From positions 124,712 through 188,711 of the forward strand of contig VWPU01001247.1 of NCBI GenBank assembly GCA_013398955.1: a DNA stretch of 64,000 nt, read 5' to 3'. Position 1 is the stretch's first letter; each line of letters opens with the position of its first letter. Both the position numbers and the translations under genes were made by a program. Below the pieces are notes generated by a model that was not told the DNA's origin, made no database searches, and saw only the letters and a program-made list of their open reading frames with translations. Positions 13,861 to 24,295 of the stretch are shown here, one piece after another. Source of the DNA: Callaeas wilsoni. Its lineage: Eukaryota; Chordata; Aves; Passeriformes; Callaeidae.

Positions 13861-13865
13861 TTGGA

Positions 13866-14081
13866 TAGTAAGAAAAAATATTTTCTTAAGGTAGTAGGGG
13901 ATTGAGATACGCTGCCTCTGGCTGTGCGAAAATCCCCTCACTGCAGCTGTTGAGAGCAGTTAAACTGTGGTACATCATGGGAGCTGTGTGGGCTGACTTG
14001 ATCCTTCCTCAGAGCAGCACCTTGAGCAAGAAAGTCTCTGAAGGCTCCTTCCAGCCTTTCACTCTCAGCTTCCTATGTGAT
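13866..14081 (+). mobile_element. Decayed CR1 LINE, 3' end
   Basis: The stretch follows the CR1 3'-terminal consensus. It begins with an AAGAAAAAATATTTTCTTAAGGTAGT-like segment and continues with ATTGAGATACGCTGCCTCTGG. Near 13996-14022 it reads TGACTTGATCCTTCCTCAGAGCAG, then CTTGAGCAAGAAAGTCTCTGAAGG, CTCCTTCCAGCC, and ends close to TTCCTATGTGAT. The last part corresponds to the CR1 tail in which the ends of the second strand are primed at a short ATTCTRTG-type repeat. It is a typical 5'-truncated copy carrying no reverse-transcriptase coding sequence. Divergence is high, so it is an old insertion. Subfamily cannot be assigned by eye. Confidence 0.72.
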
Positions 14082-15453
14082 ACCCTGACGCAACATCAAG
14101 AGGAAATATTAATTCTGCCTTCCTGTGGCCAGAGTTACAGTGGCAAATATCTGACCAGGGAATTGAGAGGAAAACATCTTCATGCCAAATGAGAGTATGG
14201 GTGACAAAGACTGCCTTTGGGCCAGGGCCTGGAAATGAGGGAACAATCACACGAATGCTCCCAGCAAATCCAGCTGTAACAGGCAGCCCGCAGTCTGAGC
14301 AGAGGCAATAGAGCTCTGAGGGACAGGATTTCAAGAGGAATTAGTGCCATGGAGAAAAGCACAGAGTCTGCTTTGTGAAATAAATAATCTCAAATGAGGT
14401 CACGATTTCCACAGCCAGATTTTGGTGGTTACACAAATGCTTGTTTCCACCACCAGGAAAATGCTGGCTGAGAGGTAGACTGAGTGTTTCTAATGCTAGG
14501 TCTCACTGCGCTGTCAATAAAATCAAAGTACTTCCGAGGGAGGGGAGCCAGCCCAGTGCAGCAGAGCAGCTCTGCAGCAAACAGGTTGATTTTTCTCTCC
14601 TGAGGCAGAAGGAGTTTCAGGCACTCACTCCACTGTCACTGCAGCAACACCTTCAGTGTGTCACCACCTGGAAGTTCTGTGTCTCTCTCACAGCACCCTG
14701 GTCACCCAACGAGTTGCTGACATTCTGTCCTACTTCTCCCCCAGAAAAGGAGAATGGATGTCACTGCTTCTCTGCTTGATTGCCAAGAGGTGGTTGGCTG
14801 TCACTGTTCCTTCTTATCACTGAGCTCTTCTTCTCCTGCCCAAACCTGTCAGCTCTTGTAGGCTTTTCTGGCTTTGACAAAGCACAAGCAGGAAGCAATC
14901 CCTCCCTCACACCAGGTAGCACAGGCACAGTACTCCTAAATTAATTGTATCTTCTTTCAAAACTTTGGGATGAAAGAAATACTAATTAGTCATTTTAGCA
15001 TGACTACAGGGAGAGCTGGATGAGAGCCTGTGTTTTCCAACGTGACTTGTGTGCTTAGATGTTCCCGGGTCTGGGAAATACTAGCAGCTCCATTTCCAGA
15101 AAGCCATGGGACCATATACTTTGGGGATAAATACATCAGGATGTGTGTCTGAACATCAGAGGCCATCTCAAAACTGAGCACTCAAATGCAGTCATGCTTA
15201 AGTATAAGCAATCCATGCAAGAAGCTGGAAGTTGAGGAATTTCAGGTGGAAATTCCATACTCGGTGAGGGAGCGGCTGGCACTGCCGGCAGCCCTCCAGC
15301 AGCCCTGCTGACAGGGCACAGTGCATGATCTATGTGCACTGGCACTAACCATGGCAGGGATTCAGCTTTGAAATGCTCACCAAACAGTTTAACACCTCAG
15401 TGGAGCAGCAGAATGCAATTCATCCCGAAGGTGCTCTATTCTCATTCACAATG

Positions 15454-15466
15454 ACGGCCGGGCCGT
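15454..15466. repeat. CpG-containing 13-bp palindrome
   Basis: ACGGCC-G-GGCCGT is a perfect inverted repeat with a single central base, inside CpG-poor surroundings. It is short enough to be coincidental. It could be a binding site for a dimeric factor, but no family is assigned. Confidence 0.6.
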
Positions 15467-16220
15467 ATTTACAGTGAAACTGTGTTTGTCCTTAGAGCAC
15501 GTGCTTTCAGGATGCTGAGAAAATGCGAATTCTGTGTCAGATGCCAAGTCTCAGGATGGGTCATTTGGCCCCAGGCCAGCATGGGGCACAGGACCCATCA
15601 GAGCCTACAGGGGAGCTCACATGGCAGGGCAGGCTGTGAACATTCCTGCTCTTTCTCCCTCCCTGCACTTCTGCTCCAGCCACAGCACAGCCCCTCGCCC
15701 TGTGCACAGCTGAACCTCACTTGGCTGCCAGTGTCACACACAGAACAAGCACTTATCCAGCAGTGATTTATGCCCAGTATTCCCAGCTGTGGAGATCACA
15801 CGAAGATATGCCAATATGGTGTCAGCTAAGTAGGATGCCCAGGAGTACTTCAGCAAGGATTACACAAATCATAGCAAAAGAGAAACACATCTCCTTGCCA
15901 GGAAACCACAGAACATCAAGAAAATAGGTTAGAAAAAAGGTCTTCTCAGTTTGGCCCCACAGGCAGCTCCCTGGTGATTTGACCACATCACTCCTCCTCT
16001 TCATTCCCTAAGATCCTCATGCACAAACACGTCATCTCAACTCCTTCAGTGCTCTGTTTGCCTCTGACTTTCCATGCCATTCCTCTCTTGCCAGGCTTCA
16101 GGCTGGCCTCGCATCTCTTCACTCTAGGGACAGTCCTGCTGTCACAGGGTCCACCACGTTCACCCCGTGTGTGTCCGTACTGATGGGGCCACTCTGGGCA
16201 ATCACTTTGGCCACAAAGAG

Positions 16221-16258
16221 AAAGGAATTGCATGCAAGTTGTTCCTTGCAATTCCTTT
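16221..16258. repeat. Inverted repeat, 12-bp perfect arms
   Basis: The left arm AAAGGAATTGCA (16221-16232) and right arm TGCAATTCCTTT (16247-16258) are exact reverse complements separated by 14 bases. Inside the spacer region a second pairing (GCAAG with CTTGC) is possible, so the whole can fold as a compact hairpin. It is too short for a typical microRNA precursor. Confidence 0.85.
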
Positions 16259-19200
16259 TCTTTTACTCCCTGCCTGACTGCTCTGGCCTCCTTCAAACCA
16301 TTCCCGAGTCCCTGAGTCTGTTCAGACCATGCTCTGGTTCCCACCTCCTGCTGCCACCTCCACAATTTCTTCTCCCACCTCACCTTTCCTCCTCTGCTGC
16401 AGCTGAACAGCACAAGTGACATACTGCCCACCCAAGTGGTTTGCTGGTTTGGGAGAGAATAACAACAAAAAAACCCACCCAACCAGAACTGCAGAGGCAA
16501 GGTGGGCATACACAATGAGGAAAAGTGCAAAAATATGACAGAAATGTTTGAATACTTCTTTGATGCAAAATGTGCATGGAAAGGAAAACATTTAAATTGA
16601 GCATTTGTGCATTCAGAAGGTGGTGGCTGCCTTTGAGGGTGGGTTACTTGTTCCAGAGGCCTCTCTGTAAGAGTTCCCACAGCTAAGACAGATAAATTCT
16701 CACAGCCTAATTTCCAGCAGCGCTCATCACCTGTCACTGATTTAACAGCTTCAGGAAGAGCTCAGTCATAGCTGGTAAACACCTGACTTTCAGAGAGGCT
16801 TTCCATTAGTTTTGCAGACTGTGATTTGGATCCACAGCCTTTTGAAGGCTCAGAGAGCTGAAATTTGCACTGTCAGACAGGTGCAATTAGCCCCATCTGT
16901 TCCTGCAACTCATTTACTAGTTTGTGTAATTTCTAGTGCAAAACTGAGCTTGAGGGGGGAAAAGAAAAAGTTGTTTCAGAAAATCATTGTTAGAAAATAG
17001 AATTTGCTGTTACCATAGTCTTGAGTGATGGGACAGGGAAATCAAACATCCCTGTGCAGTCAAACCTTACCCAGCAGGCAGTTTGGGCAGCCCTCACATG
17101 CACTGCCAGAGCTTTGTTAAACATAAACATGCACAAAACCACCTGGCTGATCCTAAAACCTGGTGCAAATGATGCTATTACTGCCCAGTAAGGACCTCTG
17201 CAGAGGCCAAGCTCACCCTGCATTCTGTCCCCACAACCCAGGACCAGCCTCAGACTCTTCCTGACCTCCTGGTAGCAAGCACGGAACTACCGCCTTTGAT
17301 TCAGTGCTGTAAGCTGGGCAAAAGGAAAACTGAATTAATAGCAAACTCATGCTTTGTAAATTTGGATTGAATTCAGCAAGCACTTAATCAAAGAAGGAGA
17401 AGCACTGAAAGCCTGCTGGCCTTACTTTATATTTTCAAGATTCATTACTGATATTGCCTTCCACAGAAATTTTGTTCTTTTCTTTTTTGCAGCAAAAAGT
17501 AAAAAGCTTAGATCATTTGAAAATAAAATTACTTATTCATTTCAAGCTGAAAAAAACATCTGGGTCGGAATGATGTTTGGTTTCCTTTTACCTGCATTTC
17601 TCCCAAAATTAATTTCTTTATTGTTGTCCTCATAAGAGGCAATAGCATGGTTATAGCATCCTCTGTCTTTCAAGGAACCTCAGACCCAGGCTGGTGTGTT
17701 CAGGGTTTGAAGCCAGGAACCAAAATCTTGTTTTATATTTACAAATGGATGCACAAAAGCCTGTTTGTGTATGACAGAAAATGACAGCTACCTCTGCTCT
17801 TCTACTGTGAGGAGTGAAAGGGGAGATGCAGATCCATGCACAGCTTAGATCTACTAATATCTCAATTTGTTTTGTGGATCAAGTCATTTCAACAGATCCT
17901 TTCATCAGCCTGCAAAGAATGGATCCTACCACATCATCTCACTGGTATTAAAAAGAACAGGCTATATTTCCATTATGACAAAAAACATTCCCAGCAAGTA
18001 TTATAGCTGCTGTAGGAAGGTTTTTATTCTCCTGCATCAAAGCACTCAGAGTGTTATTTGAATTGTTATGATTTAGCCTCCCTTGGATACAGGTGCCCAC
18101 ACCTTTCTAAGATGGTGGAGTGATTGCAATGTTACAAAGATGAATGGGATTATATTAGTCATCTCTATGATACGCTGTATTTTTGGAGGAATAGTGCATA
18201 AAAAGGACAACTGAGCCCTTCTTTGCAGGTGTATGAAGACAGAAAGGAGTGGAGGTGGAGCTGTACTGCAGTGCAGGATGGGTGTGAGTGTGGGGAGAGG
18301 AAAGCACAGACACCTGTAAAAGCACACTCACGCCATCACTGTAACACCACACAGCTCATTGCTGGGTAGCGCAGGGGTGGGACAGGTTCATCCACCTTCC
18401 CAGCACTGATCCATATCCATTTTAGTGTTAAAAGGAACTGGAATGGTTACACACAGGATTTTCCCCAGTAAGTCCTTCACCAGACACCATCTCAGCAAAA
18501 ACAACGTTGTTTTCAGAAAAAGCACACAGTTTTGATTTAAGGACTACATGTGACAATGAATCCAGCACAATCCAATGTAAATTGTTCAAGTAATTAATTC
18601 CCCTGGCAGCAAAAACGTGCACTCATTTCTAGGCCTAACACATCTGTTCCTTCTTCACTGGTTTTCCAGTAACCAGGAGAGGTGCTTCCACACCCTGCTC
18701 CAGCGTTGTGGCCTGGCCAGGAGCAGAGTCAAACACAAATGACAGGAGGGTACTCAAAGGGCTGGACAACCTCAGCCTTGCCCCTCTCAGAGGGCACAAA
18801 ACAGCAGCCTCTGCCTGTGTGCTAACAGAAATGCTGCAGTCAAGGGATCTGTGCCCCTCCTTGCCAGGATCAAACACACAGAGCTCAGAGACAAACCCGC
18901 AGCTTTGCACTACTGAGCATGAAAGCTCAAAACTTTTCCATCTTGACAACAGCAGTGATTTACAACAGCACAAAAGCTCTGTAGAGCAACTTAAAGCAAG
19001 GCTCCATTAGTTACCAGACAGAAGATAGGAGTAATCAATTTTGCTCAGTCTGGACTGAAGTTTTGGAACTTTCCTCAGGTTCAAAAGAAACACAAAGGTC
19101 TTTGAGCATCATTTTTTTAGCCTATTGAAGAGACGATGATCAAAAAACCTCATAGGGAAAAAGCCCACTGCTTGGCTTATTCTTGGCTCTTCAGCATGTA

Positions 19201-19549
19201 TAAACAAAATTTAAATAAATAGTGGTTGAGATAAATGAGGGTTGAGTTAAGATTTTTCTGTTTCTCCTGGGGCTACTTTTTGCCATGCTTCCTGCCATTA
19301 AGTAGGACCTTGCTCCTGAAACAGTTATGGTGAACAGCAAGATTATTCAGAGAAAAAACTCTTTCTGCAAGAGGCTATATCAGACTACAGGAGAAGAAAA
19401 GTCAGGATTTGAATAAGAGGGTGCTTTAGGCAACTGGACTTCAGCTGTGCTGAACTATATCCTTGGTTTTGCACTGCTCAGTGTGTCAGGTGCATATTGC
19501 CTCATTTTATCTTCAGTAGGTGAGCCACAAACAATGAGAGAAAGCAGAA

Positions 19550-19589
19550 TAAAGAAAACAATGAGGAGGAGACTAAAGAAAACAATGAG
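19550..19589. repeat. 24-bp spaced direct repeat
   Basis: TAAAGAAAACAATGAG occurs twice exactly, at 19550-19565 and 19574-19589, giving a 24-bp period. In one + frame this reads as a KKTM motif repeated after eight residues. It is probably a small local duplication. Confidence 0.85.
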
Positions 19590-21764
19590 TGATGATAAGG
19601 GCTTTGAACAGGAAAAGGTTTGTTGTAGTTTTTTAAATAAAATACTTTCACAGAAAGGTTTAACAAAATTTACCTATGTTGTAATACCCTGCTAGATTAA
19701 AGGCTTAAGCACATTTGCAAAACGAAAATGAATCCTGTGTTTAATCATTCTATTATAAAATTCATTAATATTGCAACAGCTTTGAATTACACAATTACAC
19801 AAATATTTTGCATTCCATGATTTGATTCAGTAATCTAATTTATTTTAGATTTTATTAGCTATTTGCTTCAAATTGTTCAGTGAGATGCTCATTTGGTTTG
19901 CTTCAGAATGGGAAGGATGATTTCTCCACCCTAATGGGAAGCTCAGAACCAGCCCTCATATCTCAGGCCTGCTCTGGAGACTAAGTCTCCTCTCCCTGGG
20001 GCATTGTTCCTCTCAGACAGAGAGGTTAGTTAATCTCCTACCTTTCCCTAATTTTCTTAAAGTAGAGAAAATGTACTGAATAAACCGCTGGTATTTTTTG
20101 CTTGTGGAACTCTTCCCAGCTCCTCAAGGGCTTCACCGCTCCTTGCCCTCGCTGCTGTAACACAGGTGACAGTGCCTCCCCTCTCCCCCGGCCATCTCCC
20201 CCTGGAAGGTTTCCCCTCGCTCCTCCCTGGCACGGCACAGGTGAGAGGGAGGGGGACCGATGCAGGTACCGGCTGAGGCTGCTCGGAACACGGATCAGCA
20301 CGGAGCTGACTGCTGGGACCGTCCCGCTGCTTGTGCGCAGGGCGAACGAGGAGGACACTCAAAGCAAGGGATTTCTTCAGAGCCTCAGAGGGCTTTTGAT
20401 TAACTGTGCAAAATTTATAGACCTTTTACTCCCCGTCCTCCCCCAATACACAGGGATTAAACAACTTAGCTGATGATTTTAGGTTAACAGAACAAACGAA
20501 CAAAAAAAACCAAAACGAAAGTCCCCATGGGCAGATTTCCACAAACACAAGTACTCTTCCCGAGTACCTGATCTGGAAAGCAATTTGTCTTAACAATGAA
20601 TTATGTGATAAATACACAATATTAAGTGTATTTGCCAAAGCAATGGTTCAATTCCCTCACCCACTGCCAAGGCATCTCCAGTTTAGAGATGACTTAAACA
20701 TTTGGAGCCAAAGATCACCAGGTATAATCCTTCCCTGGCCTTACTGAATCTGTGAACAGATAAGGCAAAGCCTGAAGAAAAGATCTCTCCAGCAGGGCAG
20801 CCTACGCAGACATGCACACGCACACTTCCTCTGTTCTAAAGGTTCAGAGTACTTTGGTAGCTGGAGGTAGGATTAAAGAAGAATTTAAGTCCCCCAAAGC
20901 CTTTCCCTGAATGTGAACATGTGATAAGAGTTTGAGTTGAATCATCAAAAGTGGTGGAAGTTGGGACTGAGAACAATGACAAAATCAGTACTGCAGATTC
21001 ACGTGAGCAATGATTCACATGATTAGCTCTCTCTAAGGGTTAAAAAAATGGATATAGCAAGATTATTGCAGCCAGCCTTAGGCTTTGAAGGCCCACACAG
21101 AGACACATTTCCAAAGTAGAGGGCTTCACTCCAACTTGAAAGGCAGAGGGAGGAAAATAAGAAAATAACAGGTGTGATGTTCTAGTGTATTGAGAAGTGA
21201 AAATCTGCTTTCCATATTCATTATAGAAGAATAAACCTGGAGTCACAACACGATATACCCACACAAAATTATTAAGATCTGCAATTTATACAAGAGTTTA
21301 AACCAAATTTTCAAGCCCCTGCAGGTATTTCTAATTCATAGTACTGACGTATTTCCTTAAAATAGTTGGGATGTAGACCTCATCCTCACACACACACATC
21401 AGGCAGATGGCACAGGTGTTAACCAGAGTGTAAAGCTCCCTGTAAACCGCTCTGTCCTGTGTGATGGGCGAGGGCTGACCCTGTTCTGGGTGCTGCCAGC
21501 ACCATCCACCCACTGTGCCGAGCTGCAAACAACCTGCAGCGCTCCCTCCGCTCCGCTTTCCGCCCTGCTGGGAGCACCTGCACCACCTGCCTGCTGCAGA
21601 CCAGCTTCAGGGAGCTGCTGAGGAGCATTTCACCCAAAATGAGCTGCCTGGGCCGCCTGCAGCCGCTGCTTTGCCTCTCGCCTCCACCGGTTTGTCCTGC
21701 TGCAGAAACAGCCCCTCGCAGAGAAACTACTGGCAAATGGGCTAAACTTAATCCACCTCCTCAG

Positions 21765-21828
21765 GGAAATTAAAACCTCAAGCAAGGCTTGGAAAGACAG
21801 CTTGGAAATTAAAATCTCAAGGAAGGCT
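21765..21828. repeat. Local duplication, 25-bp copies 39 bp apart
   Basis: Two 25-bp segments starting GGAAATTAAAA and ending AAGGCT (21765-21789 and 21804-21828) differ at only two positions. The intervening bases include a further TTGGAAAGACAGCTT. It is a recent-looking tandem duplication with a 39-bp period. Confidence 0.85.
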
Positions 21829-22869
21829 AGTCGGTGATGTCTCAATTGTTACTAATGGAAGGCTAAAGCACTGTGGAACTTTTCAGCTCCCTTTTTCCTT
21901 GTTAAGCTTTTCCAAAGCTGCTCCCAGCCCAGACTTGTGATGCTACAAAGATGTAGTTCAGAGACCAGCAAAAGGTTCAACAATTTCTTCACCACTGAGA
22001 AAGCTTAAGCTACCTTTGGGGGCAGTTTTTCTATCCCTACTTGACCAGCTTGGCAGTCCACAACAGCCTCTCTTAGGTTCAGAGTAAGGCTTTGATGGGA
22101 AGAAAAAATTACCACTTCCAGGTTTTCCCTGCTGCTGCCAATCTATGCTGATGGCCTCCAAACTAAGACTGGTACAGCCAGGATGTGGACACCTCTGTTA
22201 GTTAAAACCCCCACTGACCTTGGGAGCTGGTTCACCTCTCCCTGGTTCTCAGAGCTGCAGGATGGATCAGGCATCAGGCTGCTTCAGGTGTCTTCCCCTG
22301 TGAGCAAGCCCTGTTCCTTCAAATGACAATAATTCATAAATATGTAAGTGTGCAGCATTTATATGAAACACTGGCAAACACAAACGATTGCTACAAGGTC
22401 ACTCAGACAAGAATTCATAACACTTCCCATCACCTCTTCTCACTGGGTATCACTAAAGAATGGCTATTACTGCCTTTGCAGTCCAAATTTAAATGGTTCA
22501 ATTCTATAGTGTTTGTACACAGAGCATTGCATTTTGACATAAATTACACCGAGATCAGTAAACCTCTATTTCTTGAAGTTCAAGTTTCATTTTTTCACTT
22601 GCAGCCACGAAGTCACTTCAAGGCAGGGAATATCTTCATATTGTGCATATGGGAACCCCAGTCCCTGCTTCAAGGGAGGGCAAAATACCCAAATACATTC
22701 AGGGCCCAAGAGCAGCATCTCTGCCAGTGATGCGGGGCCTTAAGATGGGTCTTTTATACACAAGAAGTGGTGGCTGTGGCTGAATGAGAATCAGGCCTGT
22801 TATTTTTGTCACTGAAACAAAGCTGTGAAGCTGATGAATTGAAGCCTGCAAATTTGGTATCATTGCCTT

Positions 22870-23095
22870 CCCAGCACACATCTACTGGGTATTTCCTCTG
22901 TCCAAAGCCCTTTCCTGATCCTGAGGCCATAGTGCCTGAGCACCTCCCAAAGCAGAGATCCTCCTGTGAGTGAGGAGTGCCATTACCTGCACTTTACACC
23001 TGAGAAACAGGGTGCAGAGAGACTAAATGAGTTGTTCAAAGTCATGCAGGACAGGTTTGAGATCCAGATTGCTAACATCAGCCTGGTCAATGCCT
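22870..23095 (-). mobile_element. Near full-length MIR (CORE-SINE) relic
   Basis: The + strand follows the reverse complement of MIR over roughly 200 bases. A GATCCTCCTGTGAGTGAGGAG segment (consensus ATCCTCACAACAACCCTATGAGG) precedes CATTACCTGCACTTTACACCTGAGAAAC (consensus CATTTTACAGATGAGGAAAC). Then come GTGCAGAGAGACTAAATGAGTTGTTCAAAGTCATGCAGG (consensus GCACAGAGAGGTTAAGTGACTTGCCCAAGGTCACACAGC) and TTTGAGATCCAGATT near the tRNA-derived B-box. The part before about 22950 aligns loosely. MIR was active early in amniote history, so this is an ancient fixed insertion. Its short open frame (22966-23205) is incidental. Confidence 0.75.
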
Positions 23096-24249
23096 CCTTC
23101 ACGTTAGCTACTCTTTATACAGCATCATCCAGCCATTCTCAGCTAAACGAGTCTTCTAAAGACACAGAGCCAGGCATGCATGACAAGGAAATGACTGTGC
23201 AATAGAGGCAGGGGGTTGACCCTAACAGACATTTGAACTACACAGCCAAAACTAAATTAAAATTAAAGCTCCCTTATTAAATTTCTAATTGTTGTGTGAT
23301 GCTGTGCAATCATTTTTAAACCACTGGCACCTTTTTTACATGAGACAAGTAGAGGAAAATATGGGCTGAATCCAAGTCTTTGTTTGGCTTTATTATGTGC
23401 AATTCCTTTTTTAGCATTCTGAGCATTTAACCTTGAAAAATAGTGTTGTTTTGCTGCTGTGTTTTCTGATTGTTAGTCTCAAGGCATCTCAGTGGCATCT
23501 TTATAAATCTGCTATAGCTGGTAAATATTTCTTGCGGCCCAGAGCTGAAGACTGAAAAACCCAGATCACTTTTAGCTGTCAGGCAATTAATGTAATCCAA
23601 AGGAAATGAAAGGTATGTGCGGCTGGGACTGCTTTTAATAACACAGGGTTCCTGACTCATGCTTCTAAGGGGAACAAGGAAAAACATCAATAAAATAAAG
23701 CGTAGACAGGGTGCTGGAAAAGATCCTGAGACTCTGAATGCCATTTCATTGCAGATTATGTGACAACTATTACTGTGAGAGAAAACACTATAAATGTATC
23801 TATTGATATCCTGTTTCCAACAGACAGCCATATTATAGTTACACAGGGCTGCATCATCTCCCATCAGCAGTTTCTAATTTTTCCTCTTTCAGGTCATTCC
23901 TGTGTTTTGAGTAAAGCCAAATACAGGAAAGAGGTATTTGTGTTTAGAGATGCAATGCCAGTACTGATGGCTGTGTTCTCAGCTGAAAGGCAAGGGGACA
24001 GAGGGAGCTAAGCTGGTTAGATACAAAGGTAGTAAGGCACAGGATAAATACACCGTGTGTATGAGCCAAGGTCTGAAACAAGTTGCAGGCTCTTTGTGGG
24101 CACAGAGATGCTGCTGCACTCTGGAGTGCAGGAGCAGGGATTTTAGCCTTCACCCAAGTGGTGCTGCTATCAGCAACCTCCCAGCACGTACCACTGAAGG
24201 CCAAGGGAGAAGTCAGGCGCTTGGCACTTCAAAACTCAAGCCAAAGCTT

Positions 24250-24295
24250 AGGGATTTGGCAATCTAACAGCAATTCAGGGATCTGGCCATCTAAC
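24250..24295. repeat. 27-bp tandem duplication
   Basis: AGGGATTTGGCAATCTAAC (24250-24268) recurs at 24277-24295 with two substitutions, giving a 27-bp period. It is a small local duplication of no known function. Confidence 0.85.

Larger units (their letters stand above)
14085..22865. other. Non-coding single-copy DNA
   Basis: No gene is supported. This stretch contains the longest non-repeat open frame of the window (249 codons, minus, 15988-16737). It lacks any domain I recognise and contains low-complexity Cys/Gln/Gly/Arg stretches, so I read it as chance. The sequence turns GC-richer at 20100-20360 and 21450-21720, with a modest number of CpG dinucleotides. AT-rich sequence at 17300-17600 and 19700-19900 has the look of possible regulatory DNA, unproven. 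Confidence 0.55.

Noticed and set aside
15988..16737. 249-codon minus-strand frame as a gene
   Set aside because: No recognisable domain, no splice context and low-complexity composition. A frame of this size is plausible by chance in 64 kb read six ways.
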